64,000 nucleotides of DNA from Immersiella caudata (GCA_030512335.1 JAULSU010000007.1:496001-560000); one strand, 5' to 3'; shown: positions 50,630 through 62,223, counted from the first letter of the stretch. The notes: generated by a model from the sequence alone, not told the origin. Program-made: numbers and translations.

Positions 50630-51772
50630 TTACTCAATCTTGATGCCAACCTTGCCGAAATGCTTCTTATCCCACTGTGACTAGTCAGCACCCACAGAAA
50701 CGCTCTCACCGCCAGGACTGACTTACCATGTAGTCGTACGCATCACGCGCCTTGGCCAGCGTAAAGACCTTCTCGTCCACTACCGGGCGGATGTTGTTGG
50801 CCTCGACCGCCGCCATCATGTCCTCCATCTGCGCCCGCGACCCAACAAAGACACCGCGGACCGTGCAGATGCGGTTCAGGGTTTCCATGATGCTGTCCTT
50901 GGGCTGCGCGCCGCCGAGGAAGCCAATAATGGAGATGATACCCTCGTACTTGACCGCCTTCAAGCTCTGCGTCATGGTGCCTTTGCCGCCGACCTCGATG
51001 ATGTGATCCACACCCGCCTCCTCAGGTGTCAGCTTCCTGGCTGTCTCTCCCCAGTTAGGATCCTCGCGATAGTTGATGACATGGTCTGCCCCCAGCTTCT
51101 TCAGCTTCTCCGCCTTGTCCGCACTTGACGTCGTCGCAATGACCCGTGCACCAGCAGCCTTGGCGAACTGTACCGACATCAGCATCTCAGTCCCTGTAAC
51201 CACGAACTGGTGCTCACCTGCAGCGCAAACACGCTCACACCTCCACTCCCCTGCACCAGCACCGTCTGCCCCGGAAGCAACGGCTTCAGCCCAAACAGCG
51301 CATTCCAGCTCGTCAACCCAGCACACACCAGCGTCGCGCTCTCCACATCACTCAGAGTTTCGGGCGTCCTGACAACACCATCTTGGCTGAACACGCCGTA
51401 CTGCCTCAGCGTTCCATCCAGCGTGCCTCCCAGCCCCGACTTGCACGCCACATCAGTTATCGGCCCAAACTGATGCGCCTGGTTGAATAGCGTCGTGACG
51501 CGATCACCCTTCTTCCACTTGGTCACCTTGGATCCAACAGACACGACCACACCGGCGCCGTCGGAGCCTGCAATGACAGGAAGGGCCAACGGGAAGGGGT
51601 ACGTGCCGCGAGGGATGGCGAGGTCGCGGTAGTTGAGAGAGGCGCCCTGGACCTTAACGAGGACCTCATTCTCGCCCGGGGACGGAACCGGTCCGGACTC
51701 GAGGACGAGGCCGTCGATGCCCTTCCCGGTAGACTTGACGAACCACTGCTTCTGCGTAGTAGGGAGGGACAT
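50630..51772 (-). CDS. Zinc-type alcohol dehydrogenase-like MDR protein
   Basis: Three exons: 51772-51218, 51167-50727 and 50674-50630 (1041 nt, 346 aa). The introns are 50 and 52 nt; the joins give SVFALQ|FAKAAGARVIATT and AYDYM|WDKKHFGKVGIKIE. Landmarks: VQGASLNYRDLAIPRGTYP, PVIAGSDGAGVVVSVGS, GLTSWNALFG, VLVQGSGGVSVFALQ and LGADHVINYREDPNWGE. This is the fungal zinc-type-alcohol-dehydrogenase-like/quinone-reductase group. The catalytic zinc Cys-His pair of true ADHs is not obvious, so a zinc-free NADPH reductase is the more careful reading. It would act in the cytosol on an unknown carbonyl or quinone. Confidence 0.87.
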
Positions 51773-52373
51773 TTTGGCGGATGGTGTAACTATCGTTTTT
51801 CGGTATCGCGCATTAGGAACAGAGAGGCGGCCCCCTTTTATGAGTGACGTTGATGCCCCGCCTGTGGGGCATCCCAGGGTAAACGTTTTGATGACGATGA
51901 GGACGCGACGAAATCACCATGACTAAGAACTCCTCACCCCACAACCGATGCCAACTCCACCGGTCCACATCAGAGACTTCTGCAACGTCTCGAGTTCGCG
52001 AAGATTCTAGCGTGCATTCTATATTAGTTCCCGCTGTTGGAGGTGGTGATCTTGATGTTGCTTGAACAGGACAACCGTCTGCAACCACAAATTTTGAACG
52101 TCAGAGTGACATAGTTATCAGCGTCTAAAGGATAAGAGCCTCTAACAACACCAAGTCAAGTTCAACGGCCGCCCGCGCCAAGATCGGACTCCACAGTCTT
52201 ACCAATCCAGAATGCAACACCTGTGGATGCTGAACGTTTTCGAAGTCCAGGGATGGCCAAGACCGAATGCCGGCTTGGCGCGGCAGTTGACCTCAAACGT
52301 CTTCACCCGGGAATGTCGGAAAGTCATTACTGGATGTAACACCAGCTCCGCTGGACTCGATTCTTTATCAGCA
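51773..52373. promoter_or_regulatory. Intergenic region upstream of the ADH-like gene
   Basis: About 600 bp between the ADH-like start and the stop of the chloride channel gene. No gene or repeat was recognised. Confidence 0.5.
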
Positions 52374-54855
52374 TTACAACCCCCGCAGATGCTCCAGATA
52401 CAACACCAACTGCTGCTTCAACACCACTCCCAGCACCCTCGAGCTGCCCTCCTCAACGATAACCACATGCCTCAGGCCCAGCTGGTAAAACATCTCCACT
52501 ACCATCTCTAAAGGCGCGCCTGCATTCAGCGTCAACGGGCTCCTGTCCACGAACGGCGACATTGGCCCAGTGAGCACGTCAAAAGGCTCAGTATCCGACA
52601 GGAACCCCTCCTCGTTCACGGCAAAGTCCAGCTCGGCCTCGGAGATGACCCCGTGCAGCTGTTCACGGTCGTCAACCAGCACGAGTGCGGCGTCCCGTAG
52701 CCCGTGCCGTTTCATGCGCTCCAATTTGTGGGATAAAGCGCGCTTGAGCACCCTGTACTCGGGCCCAACGTGGAACGTCATATCTGCCATGTGCTGGTGG
52801 GGAGGGATGAGGTCCTCGACGAGGCCGCCGTGACTTCGCGCAATGTTGGAGGCGTGCTCGTGTTCCAGGTACTCGCCGAGAACGGTGTGGTCGTTGACGC
52901 CTTCCTCGTGCAATGCGTCCACCACCACCTTGGCCGTGAGAATGGCGCTGTATCCCCCCGTTAGCTCAGACATGCCATTGTGTCGACGGGCGACTCACAT
53001 CATGAAGGGCGGTATGTATTCGACCTCTCCCGTAAGCTCAAGCATGATCACGGTGAGCGAGACAGTCATCCTGGAGACGCCGGCGAGAAACGCAGCGGCG
53101 CCGACCATGGCGAAAATGGCAGGCGACGTGCCAGAGACCACCTGGCCTAGCAGACGTCCGCTGATGGCGCCGGCGCCGAGGGCAGGGACAATGAGGCCCG
53201 AGGGAACTGGCCGGTCAGCAGAAGCACCGGGAGAAAGGGGTACGACTCACTGCGAGAACCGACAGTCACTGTGGTAAGAACAATCTTGACGATGGTGCCG
53301 TAGATCAGCCATGCGTAGTACGCCGTCTTGTCAGCTTGCCGCTCCTGCTCGCATATCCACCCATCCTTTTTCGCAAATCCGTCAACCGCCTTTGTGTCGC
53401 AGTCCCGAAGCAGGTTCTTGATCATCAAAAGAGCCGGCTCCCGGGTGATGGGGTTGGGATACTGCAGAGCAGCCGTGACCAGGACGATGCCGGTCAGCTC
53501 GACGAGAGGGTGCTTGTTGATGAACGACTTCATGCGCCTCGTCCACATCTGGCTGCCCTTGCAAAAGGCGGCCCCGAATAGCCCGCCGCAGACCCCGAGC
53601 AGGACGAAGAAGACGTAGTTGTGCGGCTTGTAGATGACGCCGTAGTTGGTCTCGAAAAGAACCAGCCTACCGGTTCTCGTCGGGTCGAGGGCTTTGAGCA
53701 TGATGGCTGCGATGAGGGAGCACAGAAAGGCCTTCCATAGCACCTTTCTGGGGAACTGGCTGCTCATTTCCTGAATGGTCAGCACAAGCCTTGCTGCCGG
53801 ATGCCCAAACTTACCTCATACACGAACAAGACACCTCCAACTGGCGACCCAAACGCTACAGCGAGTGCTGACGAGCAAGCAATCGACAGCATCTCACGTA
53901 GCTTGCGCCCGTTGTCCCGGAATTGGGGGAACAGCCGCGCAACAACGTAGCCAGCGCTGGTTGAGATGTGCACAAAGGGCCCCTCCTTACCGAGGCAAAG
54001 CCCCGAGGCCACGGCCAACGACGCGCCTACAGCCTTTACGACCAGCACCTTGAAGCTCAGCAAGTTGGGAAACTCGTAGCCCGAGAGCAACAGCTTGATC
54101 TCAGGGATGCCGCTTCCAGCAGCCATGAAGATGGCCCTGTTCGGTGCACCCGCGCTGACTGCATGGTCACCCGAATCGTGGGCCTCGTGGCTAGCAAAGG
54201 CGGGGATTTCGGTGCGCGTCAGCTTGGTGACCAGGCCGGCACCCATGGCCAAAGCCCAGGCAACGACAGCGTAGACGGCGAACGAGGCCCCATAGCTATC
54301 CGACCATGGCTGCCAGTCTAGACACGCCTCCCTCGGGAAGCAGCAGGCCTCCCTACCAAAGATGGGATTGCGCTTGCAATAGCCGAACTTGAGGTCCCCG
54401 AATGAGGACTCGGCGTAGTCCACGAAGAACGCGACGAAGGCCGTGAGGATGCCGACCATCGCGGCGGCGAGCCAGCCTTGGTAGTCCTCGTAGGCAGATT
54501 GGAACGCGCCCCGGACGCCCTTCTGGCTTTTGATGGTGCGGTAGCGGAACGCATCCTTGATCTGGGGGTAGTGTCAGCGGTGTGAGTCCTGAGCGCGCGG
54601 GGACCTTACCAAGTCGTGCAACCAGTCAATGGTCTGGTACGCGTCGTAGGGCAGACGCTCCCCGACAGCGGTATCAGCGAGAGCGAGCTCATCCCGCGAG
54701 AGGTGTGAAGTCAGTATGGAGGATGCAGTATCAATGCTGCGGCGGCGTGGTTGGGCGTAGCCGGGGTGCAGATGTGAGCGGTCGACGAGCGGGGTGATTT
54801 CGTCGACGGCTTCCTCGCGAGACCGCGATGCAGACGCGCCGTCAATGTCGGTCAT
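52374..54855 (-). CDS. CLC-type voltage-gated chloride channel/antiporter with CBS domains
   Basis: Five exons: 54855-54610, 54561-53815, 53770-53251, 53206-52999 and 52947-52374 (2295 nt, 764 aa). The cytosolic N-terminus (SREEAVDEITPLVDRSH) precedes multiple membrane helices starting LAAAMVGILTAFVAFFVDY. Selectivity-filter motifs are in order: AAGSGIPEIKLLLSGYE, CLGKEGPFVH with the gating Glu, and IPSGLIVPALGAGA. The C-terminal ~200 residues carry a CBS pair (LIPPHQHMADMTFHVGPEYR; VVEMFYQLGLRHVVIVEEGS). The gating Glu is present, which in this family fits either a channel or a Cl-/H+ antiporter. Fungal relatives act in Golgi, vacuolar or plasma membranes; the exact compartment is not readable. 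All introns are 44-52 nt and every join restores the family. Confidence 0.93.
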
Positions 54856-55319
54856 GGTGGTGTTACTCTGCTGAGAACGATGGCCGACAACAAGGATGGA
54901 GCCTCATCTTATCAAGACCATTCTGTCGTCGGCTTGTCCGAGCCTGTGCTCGTGGGGTGTCCTTCCCAGCGCGTCCGTGGGGTGTACTTGACCAGCTTAT
55001 CGTGGCTGGTGGGGGAAATCGCGCAGCGACGCCGACGAGAGTCACTGCCGCAGCGCTTGCACCTCACCTTGACGCCGATCTCTAGTAGAAATTACTATTC
55101 TGAAGTCGACGGATTAGATATCATGGAAGGTGCAGGTAGGTCTTTTGTCCCTTTGTCAGTGAGCTCGACGAAGCGCGCCGGACAATCGCAAAGTCCCCTA
55201 ACCCAGGGTCCTCACCCCTAAAGCAACCCTAACCCCCTTGCGCCTTCCGCCCAAGGTGAGCCAGGCCCGCCAGACGCCAGGCGAGCTCCACCAAACAACC
55301 CACCACCAGTCCACCAAAA
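54856..55319. promoter_or_regulatory. Divergent promoter region of the CLC and ADP-ribosylglycohydrolase genes
   Basis: 464 bp between outward-facing genes. A CCCTAA-rich stretch lies at 55194-55236. No other feature was recognised. Confidence 0.5.
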
Positions 55320-56654
55320 ATGGACTCCCTCCCGCCCGCCTCCACCACGGCGCTCCTCCGCGCGGCTCTCGCCGACCGCATCGTAGGCGTCCTCCTCGGC
55401 TCCGCCCTAGGCGACACCATCGGCCTCTACACCGAATTCCTCTCCGCCGCCGCCGCGCTCGAATCCTACCCCTCCCGCTCCTTCACCCTCGTTCCGCCTG
55501 GCCCCACCCCGCCCAAGTTCGACCTGCACCGAGCCTCGAAGCCCCCCGCCCACTGGACCGACGACACCGACCACGCGCTGCTTTTGCTGCTCGCCTTCCT
55601 ACACACGGCCGATACCGAATCGGAGACTCCGCCGGCGCTGCCTACGCAGACGGTGCTGGCAGAGCGGTTGCGGGTATGGGTTCAGCAGGGGCTGCGTCCG
55701 CTGGAGACGATGCCGCTTGGGCTGGGGAGGCTGGTCGGGAGCGTGGTTGCTACAAAGGGGTTTGAAGAGACGCCGGAGGCGATTGCGCGTGAACACTGGG
55801 AAAAGACGGGGAAGAAGGCGGCGCCGAATGGGAGTTTGATGCGGACGCACCCGTTGGGGTTGATGTGTTTGTGGCGGGAAGAGAAAGAGGCGTTTACGCT
55901 GGCAGCGGACATTTCGAGGGTTACACATGTGGATCCGAGGTGTGTGGCTGCATGTGTGGTCGGGACGGCGTTGGTGAGGGCGTTGGTGCGTGGAGATGTC
56001 GTTGGGGAAGAGACGTTGGATGGGGTCGTACAGAGAGGGAGAGAGTGGGTTGTTGCGCAGGGGGAGGAACTGGATGCAGAGGAGTTGGACAGACATCTGC
56101 AGTGTAGCAGCTTGGCGGAGCTGAAGTTGGACGAATCGACGTCGGTTGGGTATGTATACAAGTGCCTAGGCTCGGGTATACTTCTATTGCGCCTGGCGAT
56201 GCGGAAGATGGCGGGGAGCGGCGGCTCCTTGCTGGTGCGGTCGCGCCTCTTCGAAGAGCTGGTCACCGACCTTGTCATGTGCGGCGGGGACGCAGATACG
56301 AACGCATGCTTTGCGGGTGCTCTTTTGGGCGCGCACCTCGGATATGGCGCGCTGCCAGACCACTGGAACCACGGGCTGAGGCACGAGGAGTGGCTGCTTT
56401 CCAAGGCGGAGTCCCTTTGCCAGGTTCTCGGCCTCAAGGAAGGTCGGTACGTCGGCCAGGAAGACAAGGACACCCGTCCTGACGGCGGCAAACCACACAT
56501 CAGCCAAGCCGAGATGGAAGGTCGATGGATGGTGCTCCAGGCGGAAGTGGCCAAGCAGATCGAGGAACACGCCAAGGCAAACGCCACGAAGATCAAAGGA
56601 AAGGGGTCAAGCTGGACCGCATCGCTCCCCTGGAAAGACAGGACGAAGCGCTAA
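55320..56654 (+). CDS. ADP-ribosylglycohydrolase family protein
   Basis: A single exon encodes 444 aa. Dinuclear-metal motifs of the ARH/DraG fold are present: VGVLLGSALGDTIGLYTE near the N-terminus, PAHWTDDTDHALLLLLAFL (the T-D-D cluster) at ~80, and the late VMCGGDADTNACFAGALLGA. NGSLMRTHPLGL matches the family's N-G-S/A-x-M-R turn. The residues that bind two Mg ions appear intact, so hydrolysis of ADP-ribosyl groups or of dinitrogenase-reductase-like substrates is plausible. Fungal members are poorly studied. The C-terminal ~80 residues form a Lys-rich tail (IEEHAKANATKIKGKGSS). The stop codon is only 6 bp from the stop of the convergent acetyltransferase gene. Confidence 0.9.
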   Translation: MDSLPPASTTALLRAALADRIVGVLLGSALGDTIGLYTEFLSAAAALESYPSRSFTLVPPGPTPPKFDLHRASKPPAHWTDDTDHALLLLLAFLHTADTESETPPALPTQTVLAERLRVWVQQGLRPLETMPLGLGRLVGSVVATKGFEETPEAIAREHWEKTGKKAAPNGSLMRTHPLGLMCLWREEKEAFTLAADISRVTHVDPRCVAACVVGTALVRALVRGDVVGEETLDGVVQRGREWVVAQGEELDAEELDRHLQCSSLAELKLDESTSVGYVYKCLGSGILLLRLAMRKMAGSGGSLLVRSRLFEELVTDLVMCGGDADTNACFAGALLGAHLGYGALPDHWNHGLRHEEWLLSKAESLCQVLGLKEGRYVGQEDKDTRPDGGKPHISQAEMEGRWMVLQAEVAKQIEEHAKANATKIKGKGSSWTASLPWKDRTKR

Positions 56655-56660
56655 GTCTCT

Positions 56661-57404
56661 TCACACCGCCCTCTCAATCTTCTTGATCACCCTCGCCGGA
56701 TTGCCCACCACCACCACATAATCCGGCACATCCTTGGTAACCACGCTCCCTGCGCCCACCGTGACTCCGTTTCCAATCTTCACCCCTGGCAGCACGACAC
56801 AATTGCCCCCAAACCAGCAATCCTCCCCAATCACAATCGGCTTCCCCCCCTCGGGGCCCTTCGTCCCGTTCCTCACCGCAGGATCCGTCGGATGCGTCGC
56901 GCTGTAAAACGAGCAGTTTGGGCCGATCAGCGTGCGCGATCCCACCGTGATCATACAAGTGTCAAGCCACGTGCTGTTTGAGTTGACATAGACATTCGAG
57001 CCCAACCTAACTGGTCAGTCACAAGCCACCGGAGTGTGCCGGCCAACTCACCTCACGTTGAAGCCGTAATCCATCTTGATGGGTCCATCTACCCATGGGT
57101 AATCCACCAAGAGATCCTCATCCTCTTCGTTAGTGGCCGCCACCGGGGGGAGAGGCGCCTCGTCAACAACCAGCCTGTCCGTCAGTCCTCATGCGGCCAA
57201 CCTGACACTGGGGGCGTACTTCTTCCATAACTCCACCAACGTCCGGCGTGATGCCACGCCCGTGACCACCTGCTGACTGTACTCGAGGCTAGCGGCCTTG
57301 CAACGCTTTCGTTCAGCCGTCAGATCAGGTGTGAATGCGTAGTACAGCTCGCCGGCGAGCATTCGACATCGGTTCTCGACCGGATCAATGGATCGAAGGG
57401 ACAT
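56661..57404 (-). CDS. Sugar O-acetyltransferase (maltose/galactoside type, hexapeptide repeat)
   Basis: Three exons: 57404-57220, 57174-57052 and 57006-56661 (654 nt, 217 aa). The first intron is 45 nt (GTACGC..ACAG, branch CTGAC); the join reads LVELWKK|LVVDEAPLPP and replaces an apparent in-frame stop. The N-terminal Mac domain is MLAGELYYAFTPDLTAERKR. The left-handed beta-helix part contains PIKMDYGFNV, LIGPNCSFYSATHPTDPAVR with the catalytic His, and VIGEDCWFGGNCVVLPGVKI then VTVGAGSVVTKDVP. This is the maltose/galactoside acetyltransferase family, transferring acetyl from acetyl-CoA to sugar hydroxyls in the cytosol. The sugar substrate is unknown. Confidence 0.9.
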
Positions 57405-57716
57405 TTTGCGCGGTTACGATATGCATACAGAGAGAGGCAGCAGTTTGGGAGTGAGGGGTCGGCCCCCGCGACACTACCTTAGCGGCGTCAGTCCGAATCC
57501 GAGGTTCGGAGCTGCGAAGACGACGAGCACTGTCTCGGTAGCCACTCGCACGCTGCGGATACCCGCGAAAAAAAACAGTGCTTAGCCGCCAAGGACATCA
57601 ATCCCGATAAAAACATCAACACTGATTCGCGCCAGCTCCTACATTATCTGTCTCGGACAAAATTGCCAGCTACGTCCCCAGATCCCAGATCTCGCGCATT
57701 ATGCAAGCCATGCCAC
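57405..57716. other. Short intergenic region
   Basis: 312 bp between two minus-strand genes. It contains an A8 run near 57,568 and the promoter of the acetyltransferase. Nothing else was seen. Confidence 0.5.
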
Positions 57717-59338
57717 TCAAGAAAGATCAGGGTTCGCGGAGGTGTGGTTCCCTGTATGTTGGGCATTATTGTGGGCGTTTGGGTTAAAAAGATAAACATT
57801 CACCAGCACACCGGAAATCGTGGAATCCCCCAGACCCTGACAGTCCATCTGCCCATGAGCGCTAATCCACCCGTACTCATTCCCGTAGAACTCAATCATG
57901 GCTGTGATGATACGAATGAGGTCGCCGTTTCCGATCTTGATTATGCTCAAGTCGTCCATTTCGGCGTTCAAGGCGCAGCTCTGGTAAGTGATCACCCGGT
58001 GAAGGCCAACCGGAATGGTCCAGCCTCCGTCGCCGGCAATGTTCCGCACCATCTGCTCGCAGTCGGATATCAAAGCTGCCATCGAGACCTGGCTCGTTTG
58101 GTCCCAGAGCTCGTCATTTTTGCATAGAACCTCACCTGCTGGAGCGTCCGAATCTCTTGCGGCGAGGCCTGTTTCCGCAGACTGCTGGGGAGCAGACACA
58201 GCACCACCGTCCTCAGGAATCTCGGGAGCCAGGCTTAGGTCGTTTCTGTTAAGCCAAAACCTGAGATAGTCGGAGTTTCCCTTGTGAATGTCGGAGCAGT
58301 TCATGTAGCCTGCTCCTCCCACGCGGCCCTCCGGGGTCTGGTTTGATTCGATGAGTTCGCTGACGACGTGGATGATGTCGACATTGCCGACTCTGACAAA
58401 TCCCTTCCCCGGGTAGTTGTTCTCAGCGGTGAAGGCGCAGGTTCCGTATTGGACGAGCTGGCGGGTTTGCTTCCAACCAAGCATCCAGTCTCCGTCGCCC
58501 GCAATGTTGGTCAGCATCTGCTGGCAATCGGCAACCAACGGCGAGTCGCTGGTGGTGTTCTCTGACGACGAAAACGAGTAGTCCCAGCAATGTTCCGTGT
58601 CGGCCTCGTCGTCAGACTTCCTGAAAAGAGTCGTGGCGCTGTGAATCCTGGCGCTGTCCCTGGCGGAGATGTCTGGCCCGTGAGAGGCCTCGCCGTCCAA
58701 GGCAAAGTTGTAGTTGAGATAAAACTCCAGCGTCTGGGTCGAGACGTCGTCCTTAAGGTCGGGGCAAGTAAAGGTTCCTATGCCGTCAACTCTGCCGTTC
58801 CCCTGGTTCCTTTCGATCAACTTTTCAATGGCACGGATGACGTCGCCATTGCCAAACGATGCAGGGCCGGGCTGGGGGTTGAGAGAGGGGGGAAATGGGT
58901 TCTTAACTTCAACTGTGGTGCATATCAGCTTATTATCTCCTTTTGGGAACTATCTGTTGCCTCGGGAGCCCTGCAACAACGGAAAAGTGGTGAATGGGGG
59001 TTCCACTGACAGGCACAGTCTTCGTGGATAAATCTTATAACGTCGCCAGGATTGACGGTCCATTCCATCATGTTTGCGGTGTTATACACAATTTGCTGAC
59101 AGTTGACCACGGTTGCAGTGAAGTTGCCGACACCAGTCTTGTTGTATGAATAGTCGTCATCCCAGCAATCGTTTGTTCCTGAGAACGCGATGGCATCATA
59201 GTTTCTCTGGAAGACGGCGGCGTTAAAGGTGGGAGCAGAGTTGCTGGTTGCTGCAATTGGGGGTGGACGGGCTTGGGTTGGGGCGCCGAGCGCACCGAGA
59301 TCAAGAAAGATCAGGGCCGCGACGACCGAGATGTGCAT
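57717..59338 (-). CDS. Secreted protein with three tandem Hce2 (Ecp2-like effector) domains
   Basis: Two exons, 59338-59011 and 58912-57717 (1524 nt, 507 aa). The 98-nt intron lies inside domain 1 and its removal gives DCAF|EVKNPFPPS. The start MHISVVAALIFLDLGALGAP is a signal peptide. Three domains repeat the same plan: a first Cys (NDCWDDD / EHCWDYS / VLCKNDE), the inner block VVNCQQIVYN / VADCQQMLTNIAGDGDW / ISDCEQMVRNIAGDGGW, a third Cys (EDCAF / GTCAF / QSCAL) and a late GNGD-VIRAI / GNVD-IIHVV / GNGD-LIRII with a final Cys. This is the Hce2/Ecp2 pattern of secreted fungal proteins, some of which act as effectors in plant interaction. Most Hce2 proteins have one domain, so the triple form is unusual. 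No activity can be read from sequence. Confidence 0.8.
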
Positions 59339-59843
59339 GTTGACTGAGGTTCTGGCTCCGATGAGTGTTTGAGGGGTCGATGCAAGGTAGAAAAAAGAGA
59401 AGTTTGCGTGCGGCTGTGAACAATAGAAAGGAGGGAGGTTGTGAAGGAGTGTGAAAGTGTCTGCCTGAGCTCTCGAGAGATGCAGTAAATATAGCGAGAA
59501 CTTGCAGCTGCTGGACAGGTGCCACCAGCTCCACAGGTTCATTCCACGCCTTCCTCAAAGAAAATTCATCGGATGCTCGGTGTTTGCGTTGGAGGGCGAC
59601 CCGTTGGAAGGTGCCATGCTGAACCGGCACCGAGACCCCAAGTTTTACCCGATCTCGAGATCCGCAGTGATCCGCAGTGGGTTTGTCGAACGGGACCCGG
59701 GCGCTGTGAGAAACCCAGGCATTCAGTCGAATACGGAATCAATTAGACTGCAGTAGTATTGCTGTTATGAATTACAAAGACAACCACGCTTCACAACGTC
59801 CATACCGATATCCAAAGAGCTCCCTGTCTGATATCTGATATGC
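59339..59843. promoter_or_regulatory. Promoter of the Hce2 gene and 3' side of the peroxidase gene
   Basis: About 500 bp in the sequence order peroxidase 3' end, then Hce2 start on minus. Wait-free reading: it lies upstream of the Hce2 start (59338) and downstream of the peroxidase stop (59844), both genes being on minus. No other feature was recognised. Confidence 0.5.
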
Positions 59844-60726
59844 TCACTCGTCCACCTTGACCGCCGAGACTGCCTCGAACATCTTCCCAATTGTCGTCCC
59901 ATTCTTCGGCGTTTTCTTATACCCCAACAGATACGGGATTCGCTCCTTCTCTGCTCCAAGTCAGCCCACCGCCCACTCGATCTCCACAACACCTGGCATC
60001 AATCTCATGACATGGACACTAGGCACTTACCAAAGAAAGAGCGAACCCACGCCTTCGGGGCCGCACCCGCATCTTCATCCCACATTGTGACCAAGTACAG
60101 CGCCGTCGTACCCGGACTGCCCATCTGCTGACTCTCGGAAGCGTTGAAGGTAGGGTTGACCTTCTTCGCATCTGCCACGCGGGCGGCCGCCGCTTTGGCA
60201 GCAGCCTCAACAGTCACATACAGCTCCTTCTTATCGGGTCCGTAGTCATTAAGCCTGAGTCGCCTAGAAGTGCGTCCCCAGATGGCCGGGTCGAAATGCA
60301 GATTGTCACCAAAGTAGATGTCGTTGCGGGAGAGAGAGCCGTCGAATTCGATGGCGTCGTGCAGCGCGAGGTCGTCCAGGTTGAACGTGTTGGGATTCCC
60401 GGTGGTCGTGAGGTTGAAATCGACCGCCTGTTGGAAGGCGTTGTCGAAGGTGTTGGGATCGTAGTTGAAGGCAGCCTTGACGGCGACACGGAGGGTCTCG
60501 ATGTCAATGTTCTTGCCCGAGCGAGGGAGAAAGCCGTGGTTGGCGAGATTATTCAGACCGGTGCATGGAGATCGAACTGCGGAAGTCAGCGCACTGCATT
60601 TGAGAAAGCAATGTTGTTCTCACCGTCTCCTGACACGGGCGGATGCCATTCAAAACCCTTCGGTTCGCGTCCACCATTGGCAGCAAGACCGTAGACGCCC
60701 GCCTCAAAGAACGAGCGGAGCTTCAT
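59844..60726 (-). CDS. Heme-thiolate peroxidase (chloroperoxidase / peroxygenase family), short form
   Basis: Three exons: 60726-60624, 60576-60031 and 59950-59844 (756 nt, 251 aa). The joins give PPVSGD|VRSPCTGLNNLANHG and WVRSFF|EKERIPYLLGYKK. The proximal Cys is in SPCTGLNNLANHGFLPRSG, where the family consensus is PCPALNALANHG; the third residue is Thr here. The distal acid-base motif reads EFDGSLSRND, against E-H-D in chloroperoxidase, so His is replaced by Phe. No signal peptide is present (MKLRSFFEAGVYG), in contrast to secreted unspecific peroxygenases. The protein probably uses H2O2 for peroxidation or oxygenation inside the cell; halogenation is doubtful given the changed motif. Confidence 0.85.
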
Positions 60727-62223
60727 ATTTGAAAATGAACAGTAGGTTCTGTTGTCGAGATGGTGTGTAGGTGATGATTTCATCACTCAGATAGCTAGTC
60801 TAGCCGACGACTTATATTATCGCAGTTTGATCCTCCCATTGAGCTGAGGTCCGTATTCTCTCGCTAACAAGCGTATCGCCTGGCTGCTAAGCCTCAACGC
60901 GTATTCGTCGTCACAGCACAGTTCCAGCCACCGGCGTATTTTGCAAAACTCAAATACCTATCGTGGCTCCATCGGGTCTGTGTTGACTTTGTGTCGAGAA
61001 TCTCTACCTCCGATGTTCCTCGGTTCATTGGGTCATCCCGTCCTGCCGGATCACCGGGATCCGTCGGGCATGAGCCGACTTGGAAAATCGCCTTTTCTGG
61101 TTCCATAAGGCATCTTGCCTGGGTATCTTGGCGGATTGGTAAAAGACGCAATATCTCAGACCAGTCATCCGTTGACCAACATCACCACTTCGCAACTTCT
61201 CGGTATTTGGCTCCCGCTTTGCGAGCACGAGACTGCCCATGATGACGAAGCAATCCAGGAATGAGATGCATACCGCTTCTCCACTGCCCCATGGCATCGG
61301 AGGACGCGGGGTTGACCTGGTAAGGCAGTGGGCGGGCACGCTGCGGAACAACTACAATCTCCGTGTCCATCTCCGTTTATGTCTTCGACCGGTCGCTCGA
61401 TGGGGCTACCGGAACGACTATCTGCCTCCTAGTCTCCCCACGACAGGTCCATGGACATTGTTCCTGCATTTGCAGCTGCCGGCGGCATAGGTTTCCTGGG
61501 CAGCAGTCATTGTGAATGAAGTTCTGGCGACTCAAACGCTTATCCCCGGGTCTCGGCGCCCAATAAGTGCTCAGCTCATTCGGCGATTAGAGGTTGGAGG
61601 GCATTCCGCAGTCACTCGGCCAATATCCACAACAGCGTATTCATGCATTAGCGAATACGCGCTTGCATTCCGGAACCGCACCACCCACACTGCCTGCACA
61701 GCGCACAGTCAGCTTTTTGTGCCAATTCCCCAGGCTCGGGAAGCCGCGCTAGAGGTTTCCTGGAAATTGATGCACAGCAACTCGGCGTTAGGACGACCAC
61801 TGCCATTGAGGAGTCACCGCAATGGAGGCATATTGCTACCCGAACCAAATGGGCCCCAACCCCGTGCATGAAAATCCGCTCGGGCTCCCGGGAGTCACAG
61901 CCCTTCCCGCTACACATTTCGTTGTCATGGCCAGCCCCGGCACCCAAATAACTGATGTCGAGGCGGTCTGGCCAGCACAGGGCGCAGCTCCCATGACGTA
62001 GCGCGAAGTTCAACTCCGTCCTAAAAGCAAGGGCCATTCCAAATAGCCGGGCTGTGCTCCGGGACCTCCCCTTCTGCTGACTAAAAGCTGATGGTTGATA
62101 AAGCTACCATCCCCAATTCCTAAGTTAGCCAAGCAGGTAGACGTTCAGTCTAGCAGTCGCAGCAGATATTCACCGCAGAGCAGAGCGCAGGACATCCCAA
62201 CTTGAAGTCTCTTCTTATCGGCA
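60727..62223. promoter_or_regulatory. Divergent promoter region of the peroxidase and transcription-factor genes
   Basis: About 1.5 kb between outward-facing genes. Several short frames on both strands carry no family signal. No repeat or RNA gene was recognised. Confidence 0.5.

Noticed and set aside
55194..55236. Interstitial telomere (CCCTAA-like repeats)
   Set aside because: Only three irregularly spaced CCCTAA words occur, too few for a telomeric tract.
57177..57203. In-frame stop or 27-nt micro-intron in the acetyltransferase
   Set aside because: A 45-nt intron (57175-57219) with GTACGC donor and CTGAC branch removes the stop and keeps the frame.
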